DNA of 20,177 bases from Tubulinosema ratisbonensis (taxonomy: Eukaryota > Microsporidia > Tubulinosematidae), in the NCBI GenBank assembly GCA_004000155.1, contig RCSS01000462.1:1-20177 (forward strand), written 5' to 3'. A program made the position numbers and the translations under genes. Shown piece by piece: positions 1 to 6,341 of the stretch. The notes beneath the pieces were generated by a model. The model saw only the letters and a program-made list of their open reading frames with translations. It did not search any database and was not told the DNA's origin. The first letter of the stretch is position 1. Each line of letters begins with the position of its first letter.

Positions 1-604
1 AATAATTAATCCTGTATTTTATTAGAGATCGCAAAATTACTTTTATTAAAACTATTTTATCAAGATCAAATTAGCTTTTCTTGCAAATCCTCAATATGTC
101 CTTTGTATGTAAACTTTTAAAAAAATTTTATGAAATAAAGTAATTGCAATTATGAAAAAGGAGATCTAGCCTGTAATTTATTAACGATTAGCACCCCAAA
201 ACACTAAAAATTCAGAGCTAACGAATAATAATAAAAATCTCATAAGACAGGAGCCATTAAATCTATCAAATATAATAATGTTTTATGTATGTAAAAAAGT
301 TAAATATAAAAAATTTGTTTTAATTAGATTGCTCTTGATAAATATGCAAAAGAAGCACTAATAATTATTTTTTATGTTGTTTAATTTAAAAATATGCTTG
401 ATTCGACTATCATATCTAAAAATAGTAAATTCATCATTAAAAAATTTTTAATTCATAAACAAAAGGTATTAAATTTAATTCTAAAAAAATAATTGTATAA
501 AATATTAAAAAATAAATTAAAAAAACAGAAATAAAAATAAATAAATAAATTAAAATAAAAAAATTATGTAACAATATGTAAAANNTNTNTAAACCTAACT
601 CAAT
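1..604. other. Non-coding AT-rich flank
   Basis: I see no convincing coding region, RNA gene or repeat here. The stretch is A+T-rich with frequent stops in all frames and a run of ambiguous bases at 584-589. It lies downstream of the acyl-CoA synthetase gene, whose stop is at 605-607, so its right edge must hold that gene's 3' end signals. No clear polyadenylation motif stands out from the background. Confidence 0.6.
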
Positions 605-2431
605 TTATTTATCCTGGTACATTTCATCAATCTCTTTCTGTAAACATTTTTCTAAAAAATTTCTCTTCTTTTTCCCTGTAGGAGTAATTACCTCACCAAA
701 ATCACTAAAAGGTTTCCTTCTTACGTAAACCTTTCTTGGTATTTCATACCTAGGAATCTTTTTCTCAGACACTGCCTTATTCCCAATCTCTAATATCTTA
801 TTAATCACATCCTCAGAAGAAATATTCTGAGTGCAAACAACCACTGCCACTATAAAATCAGCAGAAGACTTTCCTGTTATAAANATATCATCAATCAATG
901 AATTCATGTAAATATTTTCTACTTTCTCAGGGACAATATATTCACCTTGGCTTGTTTTAAAAATTTCTTTATGCCTTCCTACTATTTTAAACAATTTATT
1001 GTTTACTTCACCAATGTCTCCAGTCTTAAACCAACCATCCTCGAAAGAATCTTTGGTTGCTTCTTCATTTTTGTAATAACCTTTAAAAACATTCTCTCCT
1101 TTTACCAAGATTTCAAATTTATTTTCTTCTCTTGGTGCCAATTTTATTAAATTAGAAGGAAATGGAATACCAACAGTGTCAATGGTAATTTCTTCCATAG
1201 GTGCTACTATACAAGCAGCCGTAGTCTCAGTTTGACCATACCCCTGAAAAATTTTACAAGAAAAACAAGCTTGTAAAAATTTAACAGTGTCAACTGAAAT
1301 AGGGGCTGCTCCACTGAGCATAGCTCTAATTTTACCTCCAAACTGTTTTTTTACTTTGTTAAATATAAAACCATCTAAAAAAGATGAGTAATAACCAAAC
1401 CTTTGCCAAAAATATTTCCACTGTAAAGCTCTCCTAAAAACAAATTGTGCTAAAAATCCTTTTTTCTTCACCTCTTCCATTATTTTATCCTTAAAAACAT
1501 TGAACACTCTTGGAACACCAGCAACGAAAGTAGGTTGTATAATTTTATAATCATTTCCCAGTTCTTTAATATTTCCTCTGTAAAATGCCACTTTTCCACC
1601 CAAAGAAATAGCAGTTAAAAAAACTATTCTTTCAAAAATATGTGTCAAAGGTAAATAAGAAATTAAAACATCTTCTTCTGTTAATTTGTAATAACTAAAC
1701 TTAGCAGTGTGCCTTTGAAAAGCAGAAATTGTGGAAATAAAATTCTTATTGGTTAAAATTACCCCTTTTGGTAAACCAGTCGTACCAGAAGTGTAACAAA
1801 GTGTGCAAGTATCTTCATTTTTAGGGTAGAAATCTTTTTCTTTTAATTCATCTATAAAATTATCAATCTGTTCATGTGAAAAATTTGACTTTTCTCTTAA
1901 AATATCCTTCAAAAAATGTACTTTTATTCCCAATGCTTCTAATTCGTTCTGATTTTCTAAATTATCGAAGACAATCAAATGTTTAAGAAAAGAAGAAGGT
2001 TCTGCTTTCTCTCCGCTCAAAAAACAAAGTTTCATTTCTGTTTGATCTAAAACATGTCTGACAGCTGTAACCCCAAAAGTAGAATAAAGTGGTGAAGAAA
2101 TGGCACCTAAGCTGTGAATTACATGCTCAGCTAAGATCCATTCATATCTATTAATTGAATAAATGCCTATGATGTCTTTTGGTTCTACTAAGTCACTCAA
2201 ATATTCATTAACTTTCATCAAATCATTCATCACATCAGAACTTGTCCTCCAATTTACCTCTCCTTCTACGATAGTACCATAAAGTTTTCCTTCTTTGTTC
2301 TTTAAATATTTGTTAAACAGTATTTCTAGTACAGTGGTAGATCCATCTGGGCTGTTATTTACCACTGGTATGTATTGTTCGTGTTTGTAGTATTCTCCAT
2401 TAAATTCCATTTTTGTTTTTTGTATGGGCAT
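605..2431 (-). CDS. Long-chain fatty-acid--CoA ligase (ACSL/Faa type)
   Basis: Activates long-chain fatty acids to acyl-CoA via an acyl-adenylate. In a parasite this would serve mainly to use host-derived fatty acids. Family features are in order: the AMP-binding P-loop YTSGTTGLPKG at residues 213-223, LPLTHIFER at 260-268, GYGQTETTA at 397-405, DGWFKTGD at 465-472, and the long-chain signature FKTSQGEYIVPEKVEN at 491-506, which separates ACSL from short-chain ligases. A C-terminal TPTGKKKR stretch at 583-590 fits the usual TPT-K-R end. At 608 residues it is slightly shorter than typical eukaryotic members (about 650-720), lacking an N-terminal extension or obvious membrane anchor. The start is ambiguous. 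The first ATG (2431) is followed at once by CCC, and a second in-frame ATG lies at 2410 (residue 8). If CCC is the microsporidian start signal, residue 8 is the true start. One ambiguous base at 884 gives one unknown residue. Confidence 0.95.
   Translation of the reverse strand: MPIQKTKMEFNGEYYKHEQYIPVVNNSPDGSTTVLEILFNKYLKNKEGKLYGTIVEGEVNWRTSSDVMNDLMKVNEYLSDLVEPKDIIGIYSINRYEWILAEHVIHSLGAISSPLYSTFGVTAVRHVLDQTEMKLCFLSGEKAEPSSFLKHLIVFDNLENQNELEALGIKVHFLKDILREKSNFSHEQIDNFIDELKEKDFYPKNEDTCTLCYTSGTTGLPKGVILTNKNFISTISAFQRHTAKFSYYKLTEEDVLISYLPLTHIFERIVFLTAISLGGKVAFYRGNIKELGNDYKIIQPTFVAGVPRVFNVFKDKIMEEVKKKGFLAQFVFRRALQWKYFWQRFGYYSSFLDGFIFNKVKKQFGGKIRAMLSGAAPISVDTVKFLQACFSCKIFQGYGQTETTAACIVAPMEEITIDTVGIPFPSNLIKLAPREENKFEILVKGENVFKGYYKNEEATKDSFEDGWFKTGDIGEVNNKLFKIVGRHKEIFKTSQGEYIVPEKVENIYMNSLIDDXFITGKSSADFIVAVVVCTQNISSEDVINKILEIGNKAVSEKKIPRYEIPRKVYVRRKPFSDFGEVITPTGKKKRNFLEKCLQKEIDEMYQDK
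2426..2428 (-). promoter_or_regulatory. CCC-like start signal, acyl-CoA synthetase
   Basis: On the minus strand CCC follows the first ATG and precedes the second in-frame ATG (2408-2410) by about 15 nt. CCC-like motifs close before the start codon are known microsporidian transcription-start signals. Here the motif favours the downstream ATG. Assignment is by pattern and context only. Confidence 0.35.
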
Positions 2432-2589
2432 TTTTTAAATATTAAACTTTTTTTATTGGTAAATTAAAATATTTTTTTCAAACATTAAAGTTTCATTTAA
2501 TTTTTATTAAAAAATATTTTTTTATTAAAATTAATTTGACTTGAAAAAGCAACTAACTATCAAATAAAATAAAAAAATAATTTTTTTAT

Positions 2590-2594
2590 AAAAA
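2590..2594 (-). terminator. Pol III terminator of tRNA-Thr
   Basis: The minus strand reads five T residues straight after the tRNA discriminator base, the standard RNA polymerase III stop. Confidence 0.75.
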
Positions 2595-2666
2595 AGCCAC
2601 CTATGGGGATCGAACCCATGATCTCCAGTTTACAAGACTGGCGCTTTACCACTAAGCTAAGGTGGC
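2595..2666 (-). tRNA. tRNA-Thr, anticodon UGU
   Basis: Folds as a full cloverleaf on the minus strand. The acceptor GCCACCU/AGGUGGC pairs at 7/7. The D stem is GCUU/AAGC. The anticodon stem CCAGU/ACUGG encloses the loop CUUGUAA, giving anticodon UGU (2632-2634 on the plus strand read ACA). The T stem AUGGG/CCCAU encloses UUCGAUC. The discriminator is U, no intron is seen and CCA is not encoded. Internal A and B boxes are present, so it should be a Pol III gene. It sits 31 nt from the stop codon of the neighbouring minus-strand ORF. Confidence 0.96.
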
Positions 2667-2697
2667 TACCAATCGTACAATAAACAAAAATAAAACA

Positions 2698-3120
2698 TTA
2701 CTTTTTACTTATTTTTTTATAAAAATGAATCAAGACAGGGAAAAAGAAAGGTAAGAATATTCCTAAATTGTACATATCAGAATAATACAAAATATACTTC
2801 TTTGGTTTTATTTCTAAATTATTCCACAATTCTAAAGCCATTCTAAAATTTTTTAAAGAATAACCTTCTTTTATTAGCTGTAATAATAATTTATGTTTAA
2901 AATAATCATGAAAGATTATTAATTTACGGATTATTTTCCAAAATTCATATTCCTTCCCTTCTAAATTTATTTCTTGTATTTTTTGATTAAATGTTTTACT
3001 TAAATGACTATAATTGTATTTATTTATAAAGTAAGAAAGTATTTCTTTATAAAATGAATCTATTATGATTAAAAAGAGAGATAAAATATAAATTAAAGGT
3101 AAATGGTATTTCTTATTCAT
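2698..3120 (-). CDS. Small membrane protein, possible Get1/WRB-like
   Basis: Function not recognised with confidence. From the first ATG (3118-3120) it encodes 140 residues. The frame is open for ten more codons upstream but has no ATG there. A hydrophobic helix spans about residues 8-27, then comes a charged, Lys-rich middle with KEYEFWKIIRK at about 56-66, then a second hydrophobic stretch at about 117-134 and a lysine-rich end. This order (N-terminal membrane helix, basic cytosolic helix with an aromatic/R-K motif, C-terminal membrane segments) faintly resembles Get1/WRB, the receptor for tail-anchored protein insertion in the ER. Get1 normally has two C-terminal membrane helices, and I see one clear one. 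CCTT lies just before the ATG. Treat Get1 as a hypothesis; an unrelated lineage-specific membrane protein is equally possible. Confidence 0.6.
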   Translation of the reverse strand: MNKKYHLPLIYILSLFLIIIDSFYKEILSYFINKYNYSHLSKTFNQKIQEINLEGKEYEFWKIIRKLIIFHDYFKHKLLLQLIKEGYSLKNFRMALELWNNLEIKPKKYILYYSDMYNLGIFLPFFFPVLIHFYKKISKK

Positions 3121-3427
3121 AAGGTTAAAAAATAAATAAAAATATATCAAAATAAAATATTTTAAAAATTTTTTGAGGAATATTTAAGTATTTAGAAATA
3201 TTTAAAATTTTAAAAATATTTAAAAAATATTGAAAATTAAATATTTAAGCATTTATAAATTTTTAATTATTAAATTAAAATGATAAAGATTAGTTATTTA
3301 TTTTGAAATACAAGATTTTTTTTATATTAATATTTTACAAATGAGAAAAATATAAAAAATTTTTAACATAACCCTTTTATTTTGATTGGTTAATTTGTTA
3401 ATATTATAATTTAAAAAATAGGGATCA
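3121..3427. other. Intergenic, divergent promoter region
   Basis: About 300 bp between two divergent start codons, made of very A+T-rich sequence with many variants of AAATATTTAA. No gene is visible. It presumably carries both promoters. GGG at 3421-3423 sits 4 nt before the plus-strand ATG. Confidence 0.6.
3421..3423 (+). promoter_or_regulatory. GGG-like start signal before the Jac1-like gene
   Basis: GGG in otherwise A+T-only sequence, 4 nt before the ATG at 3428. GGG- and CCC-like motifs in this position are a recognised microsporidian core signal. Pattern-based call. Confidence 0.4.
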
Positions 3428-3838
3428 ATGCTAGAAAAGGATTATTTTTCAATCTTAAATCTTCCTAAAAAATATGACGTATGCAAAACAAACTTAGATA
3501 AAAATTATATTACCCTCTCAAAAACAACGAAAGATCCTGCTTTACTAAACGAAGCATACACAACTTTGAAAGATGATTACAAAAGAGCAAATCTTTTTTT
3601 AGATCTTAATAAAAAGAACGGTGATAAAATATCAGCTGACTTTTTAAATTATATCATTGACTTAGAAGAGAAAATAGAAAAAAGTGATTTTGACAGTTTA
3701 AAATTTTATAAAAATTTGTTAGAAAATAAAATTAAGGAATGTAAAACAAATTACAATGACAAATCTTTTTTGAAAAAATGGAAATATTTTTTGAGATTAG
3801 AAAAGTTTGTTGAAGAAAAAATGGAGGAATATGAATAA
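3428..3838 (+). CDS. Jac1/HscB-like Fe-S co-chaperone lacking HPD
   Basis: Resembles HscB/Jac1, the J-protein that brings the scaffold Isu1 to mitochondrial (here mitosomal) Hsp70 for iron-sulfur cluster transfer. Two parts are visible. The J-like domain spans residues 1-60, with the opening DYFSILNLPKKYDV matching the HscB DYF-LF-LP-Y start, and a helix III of the form LNEAYTTLKDDYKRANLFLDL, the classic HscB NQAY-TL--P--RA-YLL pattern. The C-terminal helical bundle spans about residues 69-136, with FLNYIIDLEEKIE matching the FLMEQLELRE region. The length of 136 residues is short against about 170-185. The odd point is that the loop between helices II and III is shortened, and HPD, which stimulates Hsp70 ATPase, is absent. 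The local sequence is SKTTKDP. No N-terminal targeting extension is evident, which is common for mitosomal proteins. GGG lies just upstream of the start. Confidence 0.8.
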   Translation: MLEKDYFSILNLPKKYDVCKTNLDKNYITLSKTTKDPALLNEAYTTLKDDYKRANLFLDLNKKNGDKISADFLNYIIDLEEKIEKSDFDSLKFYKNLLENKIKECKTNYNDKSFLKKWKYFLRLEKFVEEKMEEYE

Positions 3839-3867
3839 ATTTATTAAATTTCTTTTTATAAAGAGGA

Positions 3868-3940
3868 GGGTCTGTGGCCTAACGGTTAGGGCGCCTGACT
3901 ACGGATCAGGAGATTACGGGTTCAAATCCCGTCAGGCTCG
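3868..3940 (+). tRNA. tRNA-Arg, anticodon ACG
   Basis: Full cloverleaf of 73 nt. The acceptor GGGUCUG/CAGGCUC has two G-U wobbles. The D arm GCCUAACGGUUAGGGC contains the A box. The anticodon stem CCUGA/UCAGG encloses the loop CUACGGA, placing ACG at 3901-3903 (A34 presumably becomes inosine). The T stem ACGGG/CCCGU encloses UUCAAAU (B box). The discriminator is G, there is no intron and CCA is not encoded. It lies 29 nt after the Jac1-like stop codon and only 3 nt before the stop of the convergent ORF. Confidence 0.96.
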
Positions 3941-3945
3941 TTTTT
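3941..3945 (+). terminator. Pol III terminator of tRNA-Arg, overlapping a stop codon
   Basis: Five T residues follow the tRNA directly. The last two are also the first two bases of the complement of the TAA stop of the convergent minus-strand ORF (3944-3946), so the terminator and the opposing coding end share bases. Confidence 0.8.
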
Positions 3946-4165
3946 AAAAAATATCTTTACTCACATTAAAATGCTTTATAAACTCATTCACTTCTACACA
4001 AAAACAATCTGACAGTTCAACAATCCATTGTTTAATTTTTAATTCAATAATTTCTAAATTAAAAAATTCTTTCTTGTATTTCTTTAAAAATACTTGAAAA
4101 GATTCTTTTAATTCTTTTAATTCAACATTTTTACTTTCTAAAATAAGAAATTCAAAAATATTCAT
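3944..4165 (-). CDS. Unknown helical ORF, likely -1 frame extension
   Basis: Not recognised. From its own ATG (4163-4165) it gives 73 residues, starting MNIFEF, rich in Lys, Glu, Leu and Phe and predicted helical. Its ATG overlaps the TGA of the upstream ORF as ATGA, and the frame is also open upstream through the A7 run to 4186. Reached by a -1 slip on T-TTA-AAA (4174-4168), it would extend the upstream protein from 207 to about 280 residues. Alternatives are a one-base error in the homopolymer, a real frameshift mutation, or a separate small gene, which is least likely in a eukaryote. It ends 3 nt from tRNA-Arg. Confidence 0.45.
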   Translation of the reverse strand: MNIFEFLILESKNVELKELKESFQVFLKKYKKEFFNLEIIELKIKQWIVELSDCFCVEVNEFIKHFNVSKDIF

Positions 4166-4785
4166 TTTTTTAAAACAGAAGCACATTTTTTATCAACCAA
4201 AAATAAAACTATTTCTTTGTAAATGTTAATTTTTCTTTGTATAATTTGTAAAGAAGGAAAGGTTTTAAATTCTATCTCGTTTAACAAAACATCTAAAAGA
4301 TCTTCTTTGTAAAGGTTTAACATGTAAGAAGAAGCCTTTTCTAAAAGAATAGGTAAGTTTTTGTTTAAACAATCTTTGTTTTCTTTGTCAATCAAACACT
4401 CTTGAAAATATTTGTGCTCTTTTACAAATTTAATGTCATTTTTTACTTCTAATTCATTTGATTTTTCTTCTTCTATTTTATGCACTTTCTTTTCTAAAAT
4501 ATTGTCAGTTATTTTCTGAGCTTGCGTAACAAATACAGGATTAAGGCTCGACAGGAAAGAAGAACAAGCTAAGAAAATTTTGTCAGCACTTTCTTTTGAC
4601 ATTTTTGTAGGTAAGAGTTTTAGTAGCAATTCACTGTAAAAAATGTTATCCTCGTTTGTAAATGCATCAGAATATTTTTCTATCAAATATTCAACCATTT
4701 CTTCTTTGTTAATATTTGCATCAAATTCTACATTTTCAGTCTTTAAATTTTTATTTTCCAAGTCTTTCTTTGAGAATATTTTCAT
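4162..4785 (-). CDS. Unknown helical protein, 207 codons
   Basis: Not recognised. The product is acidic and Lys/Glu/Leu-rich, probably all helical, without a signal peptide or membrane helix. There is a charged segment at about residues 98-120 (KKVHKIEEEKSNELEVKND), and cysteines at 74, 132, 141 and 203 in no clear metal-binding spacing. The start is at the first ATG (4783-4785). There is no CCC or GGG before it; the upstream sequence is AATTTT-type, which some microsporidian genes use instead. The last codons are GTT TTA AAA AAA TGA, which contain two perfect -1 slippery heptamers, and the -1 frame stays open for about another 75 codons. The pair is probably one gene interrupted by real or apparent frameshifting. 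A Dali or structure-model search would be more useful than motif reading. Confidence 0.6.
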   Translation of the reverse strand: MKIFSKKDLENKNLKTENVEFDANINKEEMVEYLIEKYSDAFTNEDNIFYSELLLKLLPTKMSKESADKIFLACSSFLSSLNPVFVTQAQKITDNILEKKVHKIEEEKSNELEVKNDIKFVKEHKYFQECLIDKENKDCLNKNLPILLEKASSYMLNLYKEDLLDVLLNEIEFKTFPSLQIIQRKINIYKEIVLFLVDKKCASVLKK

Positions 4786-4800
4786 TTTTTAGAGAAAATT

Positions 4801-4842
4801 TAAAATAATTTATTTAAATATTTTTAAAATAATTTATTTAAA
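4801..4842. repeat. 18-bp direct repeat, two copies
   Basis: The 18-mer taaaataatttatttaaa occurs exactly at 4801-4818 and again at 4825-4842, just upstream of the unknown minus-strand gene (start 4785). It is A+T-only sequence, so it could be slippage, but it lies in the promoter position. Confidence 0.6.
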
Positions 4843-5062
4843 AAATATTTTTTTAAAAATAGGAAATTAAATTAAACTTATTATTTTATTTAAAAAGATT
4901 TTTTTATCAATTCAACATAGGAAATTAAGAAGAAATTAATTTTTATTAAATTTATTTCTTTGGCTTTATGTATATATTTTAAATTCCTTTGTAACTGCCA
5001 AAATTTACCTTTATTTTAATAAAAAAAAGTCAATTTTTGTATTTTTACAATAAAATAATNTT
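4843..5062. other. Intergenic between tandem minus-strand genes
   Basis: A+T-rich spacer of about 220 bp between the ARS2 stop codon and the repeat upstream of the next gene. The 10-mer aggaaattaa occurs at 4861-4870 and 4919-4928. No gene is seen. Confidence 0.5.
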
Positions 5063-6268
5063 TTATTTTTTAACATTTATTTCTCCAGAAAACACTCTTT
5101 CAGAATACATAACCCTGTTTACTGTCATTATATTTTTAATAAACTCTGGTAAAACAAACAAATCAATTCCACTTACCCTTGAAAACAATCTAAAATCTAA
5201 GTTCACTAATAAATTCTTGTAAAATTCTAATTCTAATTTGATATCTTTCATTGAATCAGGATGTTTTTTATTGATGTGTGTTCTTACAAAATTTAAACCA
5301 CTAAATTCCTTAGAACACAATTTACAGCCATAAACTTCGATGTCTTTCTTTTCTACAAATTTGTCAATGTCATTTTCAATAAAATCTGAAGTAAAATCAT
5401 TGGCAATTTCATTAAAATTCTCAAAATGGTGAAAAACATAAATACTTCTCTCAAAAATATTTTGTTCACTTGTGTTAGCTAAGACTTCTTCTGAGAAAAT
5501 ATGGTCTTTGCCACATTTTAAATTCATTTCCATAAAAGAATCGAACTGTTTAACACAATAATAGCAGAATAAAAATACTTTTCTTAAAAATGTAATGTAA
5601 AAATACAATTCATTCTGAGATGCCTTGGCAATTTTTTCTAAAAAATTTAAAAATGACTCTCCTTCGATTCTTTCTTCAGTCAAATTGTAAAAATCTGAAA
5701 AAAATTTTAAAATAAATTTAANATTTTTTAAATCATCNTTCGTTTTTAAGTTTGATTTTTTTATATTTTCTTCTAAAATGATTGGCTCAAATTTTAAGTT
5801 ACTTTGTTGAGCAAATGAATTCATAAAATTCAAAGATTCATTTAAATCACTTTTTACTGAAATAATCCCATTTCTTACTAAAATTTTATCTTTTAAGCTA
5901 AGAAATAAATTAAATTCTTGAAAATTTAAGCATTTTTCACAAATCTCTTTCACTTCTTTGTCAGGTAAATTTTCATTTATTTCTTTTACTAAAATATTAT
6001 TTTCATAAAAAGGTTCTTCTTTCTTAGATACAAAGTTAAAAAATCTTTCTTTAAAATCATTTCTCTTTTCACAATACCTTTGCTTAAACCAAACCTTACT
6101 TTTGTAATTTTTAAAAATATAATTTATTTTCTTTTTGTAAAATACTTTGAGGTATTCATTGTAATCTACTCTTGGTAATGCTCTGCTTTTCTCTTCTTTT
6201 GTTAAAACTAAGTCTTGGTTGATGTAAAAATAGTAATCTTTGAAAATTTCTTTGTTTTCTTCTTTCAT
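5063..6268 (-). CDS. ARS2/SERRATE homologue
   Basis: ARS2/SERRATE (Pir2 in fission yeast) links the nuclear cap-binding complex to RNA 3'-end processing, export and decay. The N-terminal region at residues 30-65 (ALPRVDYNEYL...VWFKQRY) matches the conserved ARS2 N-domain, with its Y--Y---F pattern ending in W-F---Y. The C-terminal zinc finger is C315-x2-C318-x12-H331-x4-H336, in a context (YGCKLCSKEFSGLNFVRTHI) typical of the family, and is followed by the helix of the form MKDIKLELEFYKNLL that matches the family's post-finger helix. At 401 residues it is about half the length of animal or plant proteins and lacks their Arg/Ser-rich tails. Ambiguous bases at 5722 and 5738 give two unknown residues, and a third (5060) lies just past the stop. 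The gene is divergent from the CPSF-A family gene across 73 bp. ATCCTTGC lies directly before the ATG. Confidence 0.85.
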   Translation of the reverse strand: MKEENKEIFKDYYFYINQDLVLTKEEKSRALPRVDYNEYLKVFYKKKINYIFKNYKSKVWFKQRYCEKRNDFKERFFNFVSKKEEPFYENNILVKEINENLPDKEVKEICEKCLNFQEFNLFLSLKDKILVRNGIISVKSDLNESLNFMNSFAQQSNLKFEPIILEENIKKSNLKTXDDLKNXKFILKFFSDFYNLTEERIEGESFLNFLEKIAKASQNELYFYITFLRKVFLFCYYCVKQFDSFMEMNLKCGKDHIFSEEVLANTSEQNIFERSIYVFHHFENFNEIANDFTSDFIENDIDKFVEKKDIEVYGCKLCSKEFSGLNFVRTHINKKHPDSMKDIKLELEFYKNLLVNLDFRLFSRVSGIDLFVLPEFIKNIMTVNRVMYSERVFSGEINVKK

Positions 6269-6341
6269 GCAAGGATGTTACAAATTTTTATTTAATTTAT
6301 AAAAATAAAATTTTAATTTTTAATAAATAAAAATACCCACA
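6269..6341. promoter_or_regulatory. Shared divergent promoter, ARS2 and CPSF-A family gene
   Basis: Only 73 bp separate the two start codons. It is A+T-rich, with ATCCTTGC at the ARS2 side (6269-6276, minus strand) and ACCCAC at the CPSF-A side (CCC at 6336-6338, 3 nt before the ATG). Both sets of start signals must lie here, so transcription is probably bidirectional. Confidence 0.6.

Noticed and set aside
584..589. Clusters of N bases here and at 10989-10993 as a sign of scaffold gaps
   Set aside because: They are mixed with called bases and single Ns in genes keep the frame, so ambiguous or polymorphic calls are more likely than gaps.
947..1150. 67-codon plus-strand ORF inside the acyl-CoA synthetase gene
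   Set aside because: Antisense to a strongly supported enzyme and made of Phe/Ile-rich antisense sequence with no independent support.
3121..3150. Ten-codon upstream extension of the small membrane protein
   Set aside because: It would need a TTG start in a eukaryote; the first ATG is at 3118-3120.
4162..4165. ATGA overlap read as a bacterial-style translationally coupled operon
   Set aside because: All recognisable genes are eukaryotic (RFC1 with BRCT, kinesin, ARS2), so coupling is implausible; frameshift or homopolymer error fits better.
5037..5222. 61-codon plus-strand ORF at the 3' end of ARS2
   Set aside because: Antisense shadow of ARS2, low complexity, no start signal.
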